64,000 bases of DNA from Bacteroides faecalis (GCF_003865075.1 NZ_BHWB01000006.1:216517-280516), one strand, 5' to 3'; positions 38,620 to 48,058 are shown, counted from the stretch's first letter. Notes: generated by a model not told the origin, from the sequence alone. Translations and numbers: made by a program.

Positions 38620-40022
38620 GAGAACCTCTAATAACAGTCGGAATCCTTTCCGGAAAAGAGATTGAATTCTCTTTTCCGGAAACATTTGTTTCCTCTGATA
38701 AAATAGAATCCGTAGGAGATCAAAAGGCTGTCTATAAAGAAGGAAAAATATATTGGGAGGGGAGCCTGTATGATGAAATCTCTTTTTCACCTCAACTTTC
38801 TAATTCTGCATTCTTTGAATTGAAAGATGTCACCATTGGTATCAACTTCCACTGGGAACGCAAAGAGCTCCAACGCTTCAAAGGAACATTAAAGCTGATT
38901 ATAGAAGAGGAGAAACTCACCGCTATCAACATTATTTCCATAGAAGATTACCTGACAAGTGTTATTTCATCCGAAATGAGCGCAACCGCCTCTTTAGAAT
39001 TACTAAAAGCGCACGCTGTAATCTCCAGAAGTTGGCTACTCAACAAAATCGAAGAACGGGAAGGAGAAAATGAAAAGCCAAGAACTGAGAATCAAGAATT
39101 AAGGATAAATAAACCTGAAAATGAAGAATTAAGAATAAGAAATAATGAAAAGCCTCAGATGAAAACTGACAACGCGGCCCATTCTTCATTCTCCATTCTT
39201 CATTCTTCATTTATCAAGTGGTACGACCACGAAGCACACACTCATTTTGATGTTTGTGCTGATGATCATTGCCAACGTTATCAAGGAATTACGCGTGCTT
39301 CTACTTCCAAAGCTATCGAAGCAATTTTTTCTACGCGAGGGGAAGTGCTTATGTTCGAGAATCACATTTGTGATGCTCGGTTTTCTAAATGTTGCGGCGG
39401 TGCTTTAGAGGAGTTTCAAAATTGCTGGGAGAATGTGAAACATCCCTATCTGGTTGGTAAAAGGGATGATAAAACAGCAAACGAACTTCCCGATCTGACT
39501 ATAGAAGCAGAAGCAGATCAGTGGATTCGTACCTCTCCTTCTGCTTTCTGTAATACACAAGACAAGAAAATATTGAGTCAGGTACTCAACAATTATGATC
39601 AGGAAACTGCAGACTTTTATCGTTGGAAAGTAGCTTATACACAACAAGAACTTTCTGAATTGATATACGACCGTTCAGGAATCGATTTTGGAAAAATCAT
39701 AGATTTAATCCCAATAGAACGAGGAACCTCCGGACGTATCATAAAGCTAAAAATAGTAGGAACATTACGTACTCTTATCATAGGAAAAGAGTTGGAAATA
39801 CGTCGTACACTCTCTTCCTCTCACCTCTATAGTTCCGCTTTTGTCATTGATAAAGAAGGGGAAAAAGAAATTCCTTCCCGCTTTATTCTTACCGGAGCCG
39901 GTTGGGGACATGGAGTCGGACTTTGCCAGATTGGCGCAGCCGTTATGGGAGAACAAGGATATGCATATAATGAAATACTATCCCACTATTACCCGGGAAG
40001 TACTATTGAAAAACAATACTAA
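38616..40022 (+). CDS. SpoIID/LytB-domain protein (probable peptidoglycan-active)
   Basis: The 468-residue protein has the SpoIID N-part ([37 protein letters not shown]), where the Glu of SSEM is the catalytic residue in SpoIID lytic transglycosylases. The C-part ends [37 protein letters not shown]. No signal peptide is visible, which is odd for an envelope enzyme. An extra segment at about 150-200 (rich in Glu/Asn/Lys, then [11 protein letters not shown]) is encoded by an inserted hairpin repeat. It belongs to the MurNAc-salvage operon. Confidence 0.88.
   Translation: MREPLITVGILSGKEIEFSFPETFVSSDKIESVGDQKAVYKEGKIYWEGSLYDEISFSPQLSNSAFFELKDVTIGINFHWERKELQRFKGTLKLIIEEEKLTAINIISIEDYLTSVISSEMSATASLELLKAHAVISRSWLLNKIEEREGENEKPRTENQELRINKPENEELRIRNNEKPQMKTDNAAHSSFSILHSSFIKWYDHEAHTHFDVCADDHCQRYQGITRASTSKAIEAIFSTRGEVLMFENHICDARFSKCCGGALEEFQNCWENVKHPYLVGKRDDKTANELPDLTIEAEADQWIRTSPSAFCNTQDKKILSQVLNNYDQETADFYRWKVAYTQQELSELIYDRSGIDFGKIIDLIPIERGTSGRIIKLKIVGTLRTLIIGKELEIRRTLSSSHLYSSAFVIDKEGEKEIPSRFILTGAGWGHGVGLCQIGAAVMGEQGYAYNEILSHYYPGSTIEKQY
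39064..39216 (+). repeat. Inverted GAAGAAT/ATTCTTC repeat inserted in-frame in the SpoIID-like gene
   Basis: The left arm has repeats like AATGAAGAATTAAGAATAAG (39118-39137). The right arm (39180-39212) reads CATTCTTCATTCTCCATTC and so on, the complement of the same theme, so the insert can fold into a long imperfect hairpin. It keeps the reading frame, adding about 50 low-complexity residues. The short form occurs at 32012-32047. Confidence 0.65.
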
Positions 40023-40040
40023 TAAAACAACATCATCCTG

Positions 40041-41318
40041 ATGACAACAAGAAATAAAAATCTCTGGAGCTGGATTCCCACTCTCTATTTTGCAGAAGGG
40101 CTCCCCAATGTGGCAGTGGTAACTATCGCTGTCATCATGTATAAACGTTTAGGATTATCGAATACTGATATCACACTCTATACCTCCTGGCTATATCTGC
40201 CCTGGATTATCAAACCCCTATGGAGTCCTTTTGTTGATCTGATAAAAACAAAGCGTGCCTGGATTATCGCTATGCAGAGCTTTATCGCTGCCGGATTTGC
40301 CGGAATTGCTTTCTTTATTCCGACAACACATTATGTACAGTTCACTCTTGCCTTTTTCTGGTTATTGGCATTCAGTTCCGCTACCCATGATATTGCAGCA
40401 GACGGATTCTATATGCTTGGACTTACCAACAAAGAACAATCCTTTTTTGTCGGCATTCGAAATATGTTTTATCGCTTTGCCAATATTTTCGGCCAAGGTA
40501 TACTTGTCATGCTGGCAGGTTGGTTAGAAACATCTCAAGGCAATATCCCTTTGGCATGGAGTATTGTCTTCTATCTGATGGCAGGACTTTTCCTCGCTCT
40601 GACTCTTTATCATCGGTTAGTTCTTCCACATCCTGAGGCAGACATAAAACGTGAAGGATTAACACCCGGGAAATTGCTGGAAGACTTCTTTAAAACATTC
40701 TTCTCTTTCTTTCGAAAAAAAAATCTACCCCTAATGTTTTTCTTCCTCCTCACCTATCGGTTGGGAGAATCACAACTGGCAAAAATAGCCTCCCCTTTCT
40801 TACTCGACAAAGCTGATTTGGGAGGATTAGCTCTTTCCACCGGAAAAGTCGGCATGATTTATGGAACAATAGGTGTAGTAGCTCTGTTAGTTGGGGGCAT
40901 TATTAGTGGTTTCCTTGTTTCACGTGACGGTCTAAAAAAATGGATATTACCCATGGCACTGGCAATCAACTTGCCTGACCTGCTTTATGTATGGATGGCT
41001 GCTACCACTCCCAGTAATCCCCTATTCATATCTATTTGTGTAGCCATTGAACAGTTAGGCTATGGATTCGGTTTTACAGCTTATATGCTCTATTTAATAT
41101 ACATTGCTGACGGAGAACATAAGACAGCCCATTATGCCATCGGAACCGGTTTCATGGCACTTGGTATGATGATCCCGGGTATGCCTGCCGGATGGATACA
41201 AGAGCATATTGGCTATACTTATTTTTTTATCTGGGTTTGTATTTGTACCATTCCGGGGATTATCGCTGCATGGATGATTCACAAACGATTGGATGAATCA
41301 TTCGGCAGAAAAGTATAA
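40041..41318 (+). CDS. AmpG/MurT-like MFS permease for muropeptides or MurNAc
   Basis: The 425-residue MFS protein has 12 membrane segments. The start NLWSWIPTLYFAEGLPNVAV with a later WLYLPWIIKPLWSPFVDLIKTKR and FSSATHDIAADGFYM match the AmpG family. AmpG imports peptidoglycan fragments; in the related Tannerella murTKQ cluster a permease next to the kinase and murQ imports MurNAc. It lies between the SpoIID-like gene and the kinase, which supports amino-sugar or muropeptide import. Confidence 0.88.
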   Translation: MTTRNKNLWSWIPTLYFAEGLPNVAVVTIAVIMYKRLGLSNTDITLYTSWLYLPWIIKPLWSPFVDLIKTKRAWIIAMQSFIAAGFAGIAFFIPTTHYVQFTLAFFWLLAFSSATHDIAADGFYMLGLTNKEQSFFVGIRNMFYRFANIFGQGILVMLAGWLETSQGNIPLAWSIVFYLMAGLFLALTLYHRLVLPHPEADIKREGLTPGKLLEDFFKTFFSFFRKKNLPLMFFFLLTYRLGESQLAKIASPFLLDKADLGGLALSTGKVGMIYGTIGVVALLVGGIISGFLVSRDGLKKWILPMALAINLPDLLYVWMAATTPSNPLFISICVAIEQLGYGFGFTAYMLYLIYIADGEHKTAHYAIGTGFMALGMMIPGMPAGWIQEHIGYTYFFIWVCICTIPGIIAAWMIHKRLDESFGRKV

Positions 41319-41353
41319 ATGAAGTTATATTCTACCTAAAAAGAAAATATGAT

Positions 41354-42187
41354 ATGATACTAATAGCAGACAGTGGTTCTACTAAAACCGACTGGTGTGT
41401 TGCACTCAACGGTACGCCCATTCAACGAATAGGAACAAAAGGATTTAATCCTTTCTTCCAAACGGAAGAAGATATTCAACGTGAACTAACCGCCACCCTT
41501 CTACCTCAATTGCCAGCAGGGAAGTTAGACGCCGTTTACTTTTACGGAGCCGGTTGCACGCCTGAGAAAGCTCCTATCATCCGTCGTGCAATCGCTGACA
41601 GTCTACCCGTCATTGGGAATATTAAAATAAACTCGGACATGCTGGCTGCTGCCCATAGTTTATGTGGACATGAAGCCGGAATTGTTTGTATTCTGGGTAC
41701 AGGGTCAAACTCTTGTTTTTATAATGGTGAAGAAATTGTGGATAATGTATCTCCTTTGGGATTTATTCTGGGAGACGAAGGAAGCGGTGCTGTTTTAGGT
41801 AAACTGTTAGTTGGCGATATCTTAAAAAATCAATTGCCTCCTGCACTAAAAGAAGCTTTCCTGAAGCAGTTTGATTTAACTAGTCCTGAAATTATAGATC
41901 GTGTCTACCGCCAACCCTTCCCTAACCGCTTTCTTGCCAGCCTATCTCCATTTCTGGCACAACATATTGAAGAACCTGCTGTTCATTCATTAGTACTCAA
42001 CAGCTTTCTCGCCTTCCTTCGCAGAAATGTGATGCAGTATGATTATAAATATTATCCGGTACACTTTATCGGCTCTATTGCATATTACTATAAAGAGGTT
42101 TTGCAAGAGGCTATGCAACAAACAGATTTAAAATTAGGGAAAATACTCCAAAGTCCAATGGAAGGATTAATTCAATATCATCGATAA
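41354..42187 (+). CDS. BadF/BcrA-type ATPase, N-acetyl amino-sugar kinase (MurK/NagK-like)
   Basis: The 277-residue ASKHA-fold kinase has PHOSPHATE-1 loop ADSGSTKTDW, substrate region FYGAGCTPEK, PHOSPHATE-2 VCILGTGSNSCFY and GFILGDEGSGAVLGK. It most resembles Bacteroidetes GlcNAc/MurNAc kinases. Lying directly before murQ, its likely product is MurNAc-6-phosphate, as for MurK of Tannerella forsythia. Substrate choice between GlcNAc and MurNAc cannot be settled from sequence. Confidence 0.87.
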   Translation: MILIADSGSTKTDWCVALNGTPIQRIGTKGFNPFFQTEEDIQRELTATLLPQLPAGKLDAVYFYGAGCTPEKAPIIRRAIADSLPVIGNIKINSDMLAAAHSLCGHEAGIVCILGTGSNSCFYNGEEIVDNVSPLGFILGDEGSGAVLGKLLVGDILKNQLPPALKEAFLKQFDLTSPEIIDRVYRQPFPNRFLASLSPFLAQHIEEPAVHSLVLNSFLAFLRRNVMQYDYKYYPVHFIGSIAYYYKEVLQEAMQQTDLKLGKILQSPMEGLIQYHR

Positions 42188-42225
42188 TGTCTCTTCACTT
42201 GTAATACATTTAAAAAAAGATAATT

Positions 42226-43032
42226 ATGCTAATCACAGAACAATCATCACTTTATAACGACTTGGAGAGAAAATCCGTCCGGGAGATATTGGAAGATATC
42301 AATCGGGAAGACCAAAAAGTTGCACTTGCAGTACAACAAACTATTCCTCAAATAGAAAAGCTTGTCAATCAGATTGTCCCTCGAATGAAACAAGGAGGAC
42401 GTATCTTCTATCTGGGAGCCGGAACTAGCGGACGTTTGGGAGTGCTCGACGCTTCCGAAATTCCCCCGACGTTCGGTATGCCCCCTAGTTGGGTGATCGG
42501 ATTAATAGCCGGTGGTGATTCTGCTCTACGAAATCCAGTGGAAGGTGCAGAAGATGATACGGTTCAAGGATGGAAAGAACTCACAGATCATCATATCAAC
42601 GATAAAGATACAGTAATTGGTATTGCTGCATCCGGTACCACTCCTTACGTAATTGGTGCTTTACGGGAAGCTCGTAGAAACGGTATTCTGACTGGATGTA
42701 TCACCAGTAATCCAGACTCTCCTATGGCTGCTGAATCAGATGTAGCTATCGAAATGATCGTCGGTCCGGAATATGTGACAGGAAGTTCCCGCATGAAATC
42801 TGGTACAGGACAAAAAATGATTCTGAATATGATTAGTACCTCCGTCATGATTCAACTTGGGAGAGTAATGGGGAACAAGATGGTAAATATGCAACTCAGT
42901 AACCATAAACTAGTGGAAAGGGGAACTCGAATGATTATGGAGGAGTTAGGATTGAATCACGAAGAAGCCCAGAAACTATTATTACTACATGGGTCGGTGA
43001 AGAAAGCAATCGAAGCTTATCGAATTCGTTAA
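42226..43032 (+). CDS. murQ: N-acetylmuramic acid 6-phosphate etherase
   Basis: The 268-residue SIS-domain lyase matches MurQ over its length: ITEQSSLYNDLERKSVREILEDINREDQ, YLGAGTSGRLGVLDASEIPPTFG, VIGLIAGGDSALRNPVEGAEDD, GIAASGTTPYVIGAL and GSSRMKSGTGQKMILNMIST. It removes the lactyl ether from MurNAc-6-P to give GlcNAc-6-P and D-lactate in the cytoplasm, the committed step of MurNAc salvage. The family is often slightly longer at the C-terminus, but the core motifs are complete. A bidirectional terminator follows. Confidence 0.96.
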   Translation: MLITEQSSLYNDLERKSVREILEDINREDQKVALAVQQTIPQIEKLVNQIVPRMKQGGRIFYLGAGTSGRLGVLDASEIPPTFGMPPSWVIGLIAGGDSALRNPVEGAEDDTVQGWKELTDHHINDKDTVIGIAASGTTPYVIGALREARRNGILTGCITSNPDSPMAAESDVAIEMIVGPEYVTGSSRMKSGTGQKMILNMISTSVMIQLGRVMGNKMVNMQLSNHKLVERGTRMIMEELGLNHEEAQKLLLLHGSVKKAIEAYRIR

Positions 43033-43147
43033 CTACCTTATTGAAATGCCACAATACATTCAGAACATACTTCAAACTTTCCTATAATCCCCCAAAAGTT
43101 TGAAGTATAATTAGGGACATTTACTGAATATCCCATCTTATTGGAAT

Positions 43148-43197
43148 AAAAGAATAACGACCTGTCTCTTTTCGAGAAGCAGGCCGTTATTCTTTTA
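43148..43197. terminator. Bidirectional terminator between murQ and the FKBP gene
   Basis: AAAAGAATAACG with CCTGTCTC and its complement GAGAAGCAGG, CGTTATTCTTTT form a long stem with short mismatches. The A-run before and T-run after allow use on both strands, which fits the convergent genes. Confidence 0.88.
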
Positions 43198-43212
43198 TTA
43201 TCTCCGTATATC

Positions 43213-43827
43213 TTATTCTTCATCCACTGTTGCCGGATAATCTGTATCAAGCAACTGTAAGTCAAAGATCAATGCAGAATAACCTAAAATCTCTATCTGC
43301 CCTTTAGAATCGCCAGTACTTCCATACGCATATTGCCAAGGAATATAAATTTCCCAACGATCACCTACAACCATATGTTGAAGTGCTTCCTGCCAACCGG
43401 AAATAACACTTCCCAGTTCAAAACTTGAAGCCTTTGTTTCTCCTTCATTGGCATTTGACTCATTCAGATTCGGATTATCCCCCGAGAAGCCATCAAAACG
43501 TTCACGAAGGATATTCATACCCTTATAATAAGTAGTAACCGTTGAAGCACTTGTAGGTCTCCGTCCTATCATATCTTGATTCAGTTTATCTGTTGTAACA
43601 GGTGTTTTTACTTTGTAATAAATAAATCTTCCTGGATCTATGTACATGCTGAATCGCTCTAATCCGCCCCTATTCGGAACCGTTTCGTAAACGTTCTCCA
43701 ATGAGTCTATAAAAGCCTCATTCCGTGCACGCCAATTATCATAACGACCAACCTCCTCAGTTTCTTCGCAAGAAACAAAGGCCAAAGCCAACAAAATTAA
43801 AGAGAATAAATAGAATTTTTTACTCAT
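43213..43827 (-). CDS. FKBP-type peptidyl-prolyl isomerase lipoprotein
   Basis: The 204-residue protein has lipobox LAFVSC (Cys20) and an FKBP core: KVKTPVTTDKL, TVTTYYKGMNILRERFD, then GSVISGWQEALQHMVVGDRWEIYIPWQYAYG and a LIFDLQLLDTD final strand. It is a periplasmic or surface folding factor of the Bacteroidetes lipoprotein type. It follows glyS after 11 bp, so both come from the same promoter. Confidence 0.88.
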   Translation of the reverse strand: MSKKFYLFSLILLALAFVSCEETEEVGRYDNWRARNEAFIDSLENVYETVPNRGGLERFSMYIDPGRFIYYKVKTPVTTDKLNQDMIGRRPTSASTVTTYYKGMNILRERFDGFSGDNPNLNESNANEGETKASSFELGSVISGWQEALQHMVVGDRWEIYIPWQYAYGSTGDSKGQIEILGYSALIFDLQLLDTDYPATVDEE

Positions 43828-43838
43828 TCGTCAAAGGT

Positions 43839-45380
43839 TTATTGTAAAGTTTTCAATAGAGAAGTGATACTTACTCTGTCTGCAATAATATTGTTCAGTT
43901 CAGAGATAGCTACACGCTCTTGTTGCATTGTATCGCGATTACGCAATGTCACGCAATTGTCTTCTAATGTCTGGTGATCGACAGTTACACAGTAAGGAGT
44001 ACCGATCGCGTCCTGACGACGGTAACGTTTACCGATACTGTCTTTCTCATCATACTGACAATGGAAGTGAAATTTCAAATCATCGATAATCTCACGAGCT
44101 TTCTCAGGCAACCCATCTTTCTTTACCAACGGCATAACAGCCAGTTTAACCGGAGCCAACGCAGCAGGTAACTTCAGTACTACACGACTTTCACCGTTTT
44201 CCAGTTGTTCTTCGCAATAAGCTGCACTCATGATGCTCAGGAACATACGATCTACACCGATAGAAGTTTCAATCACATACGGAGTATAAGATTCATTCAA
44301 TTCCGGATCAAAGTACTTAATACTCTTTCCTGAGAATTTCTCATGCTGCGACAAGTCAAAGTTAGTACGAGAGTGAATCCCTTCCACTTCTTTGAAACCA
44401 AAAGGCATTAAGAATTCAATATCAGTTGCAGCATTTGCATAGTGAGCCAGTTTATCATGATCATGATAACGATAGTGATCATCACCGAATCCCAGAGCCT
44501 TATGCCATTTCAGACGGATCTCTTTCCATTTTTTGAACCAGTCAAGTTCTGTTCCCGGTTTTACAAAGAACTGCATCTCCATCTGTTCAAACTCACGCAT
44601 ACGGAAAATGAACTGGCGGGCAACAATCTCATTACGGAAAGCCTTACCAATCTGAGCAATACCGAAAGGAACCTTCATACGGCCTGTTTTCTGTACATTC
44701 AGGTAGTTCACGAAAATACCCTGTGCAGTCTCAGGACGAAGATAAATCTTCATAGCACCATCCGAAGTAGATCCCATATCGGTAGAAAACATCAGGTTGA
44801 ATTGACGAACCTCTGTCCAATTCTTTGTTCCGGAGATCGGACATACAATTTCTTCATCCAGAATAATCTGACGAAGTTCTTCGAAATCATTATCATTCAA
44901 TGCCTTGGCAAAACGTGCATGTAATGCGTCACGTTTTGCCTGATGTTCCAATACACGCCCGTTAGTAGAACGGAATTGAGTCTCATCAAAAGCATCACCG
45001 AATTTCTTTGCAGCCTTAGCTACTTCTTTATTGATCTTGTCATCGTATTTAGCCAACTGATCTTCAACCAATACGTCAGCACGATAACGTTTTTTAGAAT
45101 CTTTATTGTCAATCAAAGGGTCATTGAATGCATCAACGTGTCCGGAAGCCTTCCAGATAGTTGGGTGCATAAAGATGGCAGAGTCAATACCAACGATATT
45201 TTCGTGCAACAGTACCATGCTGTCCCACCAGTATTTCTTTATGTTGTTCTTCAATTCAACGCCCATCTGACCGTAGTCATATACAGCGCCTAGTCCGTCG
45301 TAGATATCGCTCGAAGGAAATACAAAACCATATTCCTTGCAGTGCGATACAAGTTTCTTAAAAACGTCTTCTTGTGCCAT
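43839..45380 (-). CDS. glyS: Glycine--tRNA ligase, alpha2 type
   Basis: The 513-residue class II synthetase begins with the family block FVFPSSDIYDGLGAVYDYGQMG and GIDSAIFMHPTIWKASGHVDAF. Motif 2 region: LRPETAQGIFVNYLNV and PFGIAQIGKAFRNEI; motif 3: ETSIGVDRMFL. The anticodon-binding domain follows (LAPVKLAVMPLVKKDGLP...). It charges tRNA-Gly and is essential. A TATCTTTG -7 element lies 51 bp upstream on this strand. Confidence 0.97.
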   Translation of the reverse strand: MAQEDVFKKLVSHCKEYGFVFPSSDIYDGLGAVYDYGQMGVELKNNIKKYWWDSMVLLHENIVGIDSAIFMHPTIWKASGHVDAFNDPLIDNKDSKKRYRADVLVEDQLAKYDDKINKEVAKAAKKFGDAFDETQFRSTNGRVLEHQAKRDALHARFAKALNDNDFEELRQIILDEEIVCPISGTKNWTEVRQFNLMFSTDMGSTSDGAMKIYLRPETAQGIFVNYLNVQKTGRMKVPFGIAQIGKAFRNEIVARQFIFRMREFEQMEMQFFVKPGTELDWFKKWKEIRLKWHKALGFGDDHYRYHDHDKLAHYANAATDIEFLMPFGFKEVEGIHSRTNFDLSQHEKFSGKSIKYFDPELNESYTPYVIETSIGVDRMFLSIMSAAYCEEQLENGESRVVLKLPAALAPVKLAVMPLVKKDGLPEKAREIIDDLKFHFHCQYDEKDSIGKRYRRQDAIGTPYCVTVDHQTLEDNCVTLRNRDTMQQERVAISELNNIIADRVSITSLLKTLQ

Positions 45381-45431
45381 TTCTTATATCTATCTATTAA
45401 TTTGAGTTTGCTTTTCTACTAAAAAGTGCCA

Positions 45432-45439
45432 CAAAGATA
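45432..45439 (-). promoter_or_regulatory. -7 promoter element of glyS
   Basis: The minus strand reads TATCTTTG, an exact TAnnTTTG match, about 51 bp before the glyS start. The -33 box is weak. Confidence 0.5.
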
Positions 45440-45513
45440 GGTATTTATCTCATAAATAAGACAGCTAGGGTATTAATTTATCTTATTCGTGAACATCTTC
45501 AAAGGATTTCTCA

Positions 45514-45521
45514 TATATTTG
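45514..45521 (+). promoter_or_regulatory. -7 promoter element of the ApbE gene
   Basis: TATATTTG matches TAnnTTTG, 36 bp before the ApbE start. It is divergent from the glyS promoter about 75 bp away. Confidence 0.45.
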
Positions 45522-45557
45522 TAGTTCGAAATACGACAATTAGAAAGTAACCGTTAC

Positions 45558-46367
45558 ATGTTAGAAGTCCAAAGTACATATTATGAAAGTGAATCCATGT
45601 TTCATGGGTTTATGAATCACATCATGGGAACCCGGCTCGACATCCTACTCCTTCATCCCGACTCTACATTAGCCGACAAGTTATGGTCAGCTATTGTAGA
45701 TGAGTTGAAATGTTTGGAGAAGATGCTCGATCGTTTCAACCCTCAAAGTGAAGTGGCTCTTCTAAACAAACATCTTTCAGTGAATAAAACCCCAATAAGC
45801 ACAGAGCTATGGAGCATGTTACAGCTTTGCCGCCAATATTACGAACAAACACTTCACTTGTTCGATATAACACTGAAAGACTTCTCACAGGTAAATTTCC
45901 ATAGCAACTGTTTCATTTCTTCCAATCAGCCGGATTTATCATTCGACTTTGGAGGATTTGCTAAGGGATATGCGCTAAAAAAAATCAGGAAGATGATCGT
46001 TTGCGCAAACGTAAAGAATGCGTTTGTCGATTTTGGCAACAGTTCCATTATGGGCATCGGACATCATCCTTACGGAGAATGCTGGAAAGTTAGTTTTCTC
46101 AACCCATACAACCAAATGCCGTTAAGTGAATTCGATCTCAAAGATACAGCGTTATCTACCTCAGGAAATACCAGGCAATACACCAGACATATTATTAATC
46201 CACTCACAGGTATCTATGACGAACAACGGAAAGCCAGTACCATAGTTTCCGAAGATCCTCTAGACGCCGAAGTACTTAGCACAGTCTGGATGATTGCCAA
46301 TGAACAACAACGGGAACAAATCAACACGAATTTCAAAAATATAAAAGGAACAATATATACATTATAA
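45558..46367 (+). CDS. ApbE-type FAD:protein FMN transferase
   Basis: The 269-residue protein has the ApbE core: MGTRLDILLLHPD near the start, LDRFNPQSEVALLN, SFDFGGFAKGYALKKI, AFVDFGNSSIMGIG, and the late ALSTSGNTRQYTRHIINPLTG with a metal-binding DAEVLSTVWMI (the Asp and Ser/Thr of the D-x-S/T motif). ApbE attaches FMN by phosphoester to Thr of target proteins such as NQR/RNF subunits. No signal peptide is visible, unlike many Bacteroidetes ApbE lipoproteins. Its stop codon lies in a 20-bp tandem repeat. Confidence 0.88.
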   Translation: MLEVQSTYYESESMFHGFMNHIMGTRLDILLLHPDSTLADKLWSAIVDELKCLEKMLDRFNPQSEVALLNKHLSVNKTPISTELWSMLQLCRQYYEQTLHLFDITLKDFSQVNFHSNCFISSNQPDLSFDFGGFAKGYALKKIRKMIVCANVKNAFVDFGNSSIMGIGHHPYGECWKVSFLNPYNQMPLSEFDLKDTALSTSGNTRQYTRHIINPLTGIYDEQRKASTIVSEDPLDAEVLSTVWMIANEQQREQINTNFKNIKGTIYTL

Positions 46368-46390
46368 ACACAATATATACATTATAAACA
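46351..46390 (+). repeat. Perfect 20-bp tandem duplication across the ApbE stop
   Basis: CAATATATACATTATAAACA occurs twice in a row (46351-46370 and 46371-46390). The first copy carries the ApbE TAA; the second ends just before the next ATG at 46391 and forms its leader. Confidence 0.9.
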
Positions 46391-47716
46391 ATGAAGAACA
46401 ATACAGAAAAAGGTGTAGATCTTAGTCTCAGACAATTCATTAAAAGTCTGGGATACATTGCCGGAGGAAGCGCATTATTGGCGAGTACTCCCTGGCTCAC
46501 TTCTTGCACACCAGAAAAACTAAAAGAAATCAGCAGTGAAAAAGCGCGAGTAGCTGTTATCGGTACAGGATCCAGAGGACAATACCACCTCCACAACCTC
46601 AAAGAGATCCCCCATGCGCAGGTAGTTGCTATCTGCGACAATTATCCTCCCAATCTGAAAGCTGCACAGGAATTATTCCCGAATGCAAAAACTTATACGG
46701 ATTACAAGAAATTACTGGAATCTAAAGATATTGACGGAGTTATCATCGCTACTCCTCTTAATTGGCATGCATGTATTACATTGGATGCTCTTTCCGCCGG
46801 CAAACATGTATTTTGCGAGAAAGCAATGGCGCGTACTCTAGAAGAATGTAAAACAGTCTACGATACTTATCAGAATACCAACCAAGTGCTTTACTTTTGT
46901 ATGCAACGTATGTATGATGAGAAATACATCAAAGCAATGCAAATGATTCATTCCGGACTTATCGGAGAGGTGGTAGGAATGCGATGCCATTGGTTCCGTA
47001 ATGCAGATTGGAGACGTCCTGTTCCTTCCCCAGAGTTGGAACGTAAAATCAACTGGCGACTTTATAAGGAAAGTTCCGGTGGTTTAATGACTGAACTGGG
47101 TAGTCATCAATTGGAAGTCTGCAACTGGGCAATACATAAGATGCCGACACATATTATGGGTATGGGCGACATCGTTTACTGGAAAGACGGCCGGGAAGTT
47201 TATGATAGTGTAAATGTGACTTATCGGTATTCCAACGGAGCAAAGATTGCTTACGAATCATTGATCTCCAACAAATTCAATGGTATGGAAGAACAAATTC
47301 TGGGACATAAAGGTACAATGGATTTGTCAAAAGGCCTATATTATCTGGAAGAAGACCATTCCACCACCGGTATCCGCCAATTAATCGATCAGGTAAAGGA
47401 TAAAGTATTTGCCGCTATCCCTACAGCCGGTCCTAGCTGGCGTCCGGAAACCAAGATGGAATATATACCGCACTTCGTAATCGATGGAGGTAGCAACGTC
47501 AGCAACGGTTTGAGTATGGTTGGATTCGAGAAGGACGGATCAGATACTATTCTTTCTTCCTTCTGTCAGTCATGCATCACCGGAGAAAAAGCAAAAGATG
47601 TTGTAGAAGAAGCCTACTGTTCTTCAGTACTTTGCTTACTGGGTAACCAATCTATGGAAGAAGAACGTTGCATTGTTTTCCCGGATGAATATAAAATACC
47701 ATACATGAAATTTTAA
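46391..47716 (+). CDS. Gfo/Idh/MocA-family oxidoreductase, exported
   Basis: The 441-residue protein opens with a secretion signal of the Bacteroidetes type (LSLRQFIKSLGYIAGGSALL... LTSC), then the Rossmann part: VAVIGTGSRGQYHLHNL, AICDNYPPNL, DGVIIATPLNWHACITLDALSAGKHVFCEKAMARTLEE (the family EKP lysine site as EKA). A C-terminal Gfo/Idh part follows (GGLMTELGSHQLEVCNWAI). GH109-type NAD-dependent glycosidases share this look, so it could be a redox-assisted glycosidase or sugar dehydrogenase. It is 23 bp after ApbE and 3 bp before a small membrane protein gene. Confidence 0.87.
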   Translation: MKNNTEKGVDLSLRQFIKSLGYIAGGSALLASTPWLTSCTPEKLKEISSEKARVAVIGTGSRGQYHLHNLKEIPHAQVVAICDNYPPNLKAAQELFPNAKTYTDYKKLLESKDIDGVIIATPLNWHACITLDALSAGKHVFCEKAMARTLEECKTVYDTYQNTNQVLYFCMQRMYDEKYIKAMQMIHSGLIGEVVGMRCHWFRNADWRRPVPSPELERKINWRLYKESSGGLMTELGSHQLEVCNWAIHKMPTHIMGMGDIVYWKDGREVYDSVNVTYRYSNGAKIAYESLISNKFNGMEEQILGHKGTMDLSKGLYYLEEDHSTTGIRQLIDQVKDKVFAAIPTAGPSWRPETKMEYIPHFVIDGGSNVSNGLSMVGFEKDGSDTILSSFCQSCITGEKAKDVVEEAYCSSVLCLLGNQSMEEERCIVFPDEYKIPYMKF

Positions 47717-47719
47717 GCC

Positions 47720-47977
47720 ATGAAAGATATCGTCATTACTTCAAAAAAAATCAAGAGAGAAAGAAATATCTATATATTGTGCTTTTTCCTTGCGTTCATC
47801 ATCAATATTATTGCTATCATTGTTTACACACGCCCATGGGTGGAAATGTTCTCCCAGATAGGCTATGTGTTTGTCATCAGCCTTTTTATCTATTTTATAT
47901 TGTGGATTCCGCGATTGCTTTTCATAGGAGGAAAAAGTCTTTTTAAAAAGAAGAAAAATGCACACTCATACAAATAG
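47720..47977 (+). CDS. Small two-helix membrane protein, unknown
   Basis: The 85-residue protein has two membrane helices (about 18-37 and 47-65) with a basic N-terminus and a Lys-rich tail (KSLFKKKKN). It starts 3 bp after the oxidoreductase gene and in the same direction, so it is probably real and co-expressed. I recognise no family. Confidence 0.65.
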   Translation: MKDIVITSKKIKRERNIYILCFFLAFIINIIAIIVYTRPWVEMFSQIGYVFVISLFIYFILWIPRLLFIGGKSLFKKKKNAHSYK

Positions 47978-47996
47978 ACATTATTAATATAAAACA

Positions 47997-48048
47997 AAAC
48001 CCTGATATAAGTTATCTATTAGACAACCTATATCAGGGTTTTATTTTT
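47997..48048 (+). terminator. Rho-independent terminator after the small membrane protein gene
   Basis: AAACCCTGATATA (47997-48009) pairs with TATATCAGGGTTT (48029-48041), followed by TATTTTTG. The A-rich left side may also serve the convergent HU-family gene. Confidence 0.88.
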
Positions 48049-48058
48049 GTTTCTTCAA

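Noticed and set aside
44442..44924. 160-codon plus-strand frame
   Set aside because: Lies antisense within glyS and shows no family resemblance.
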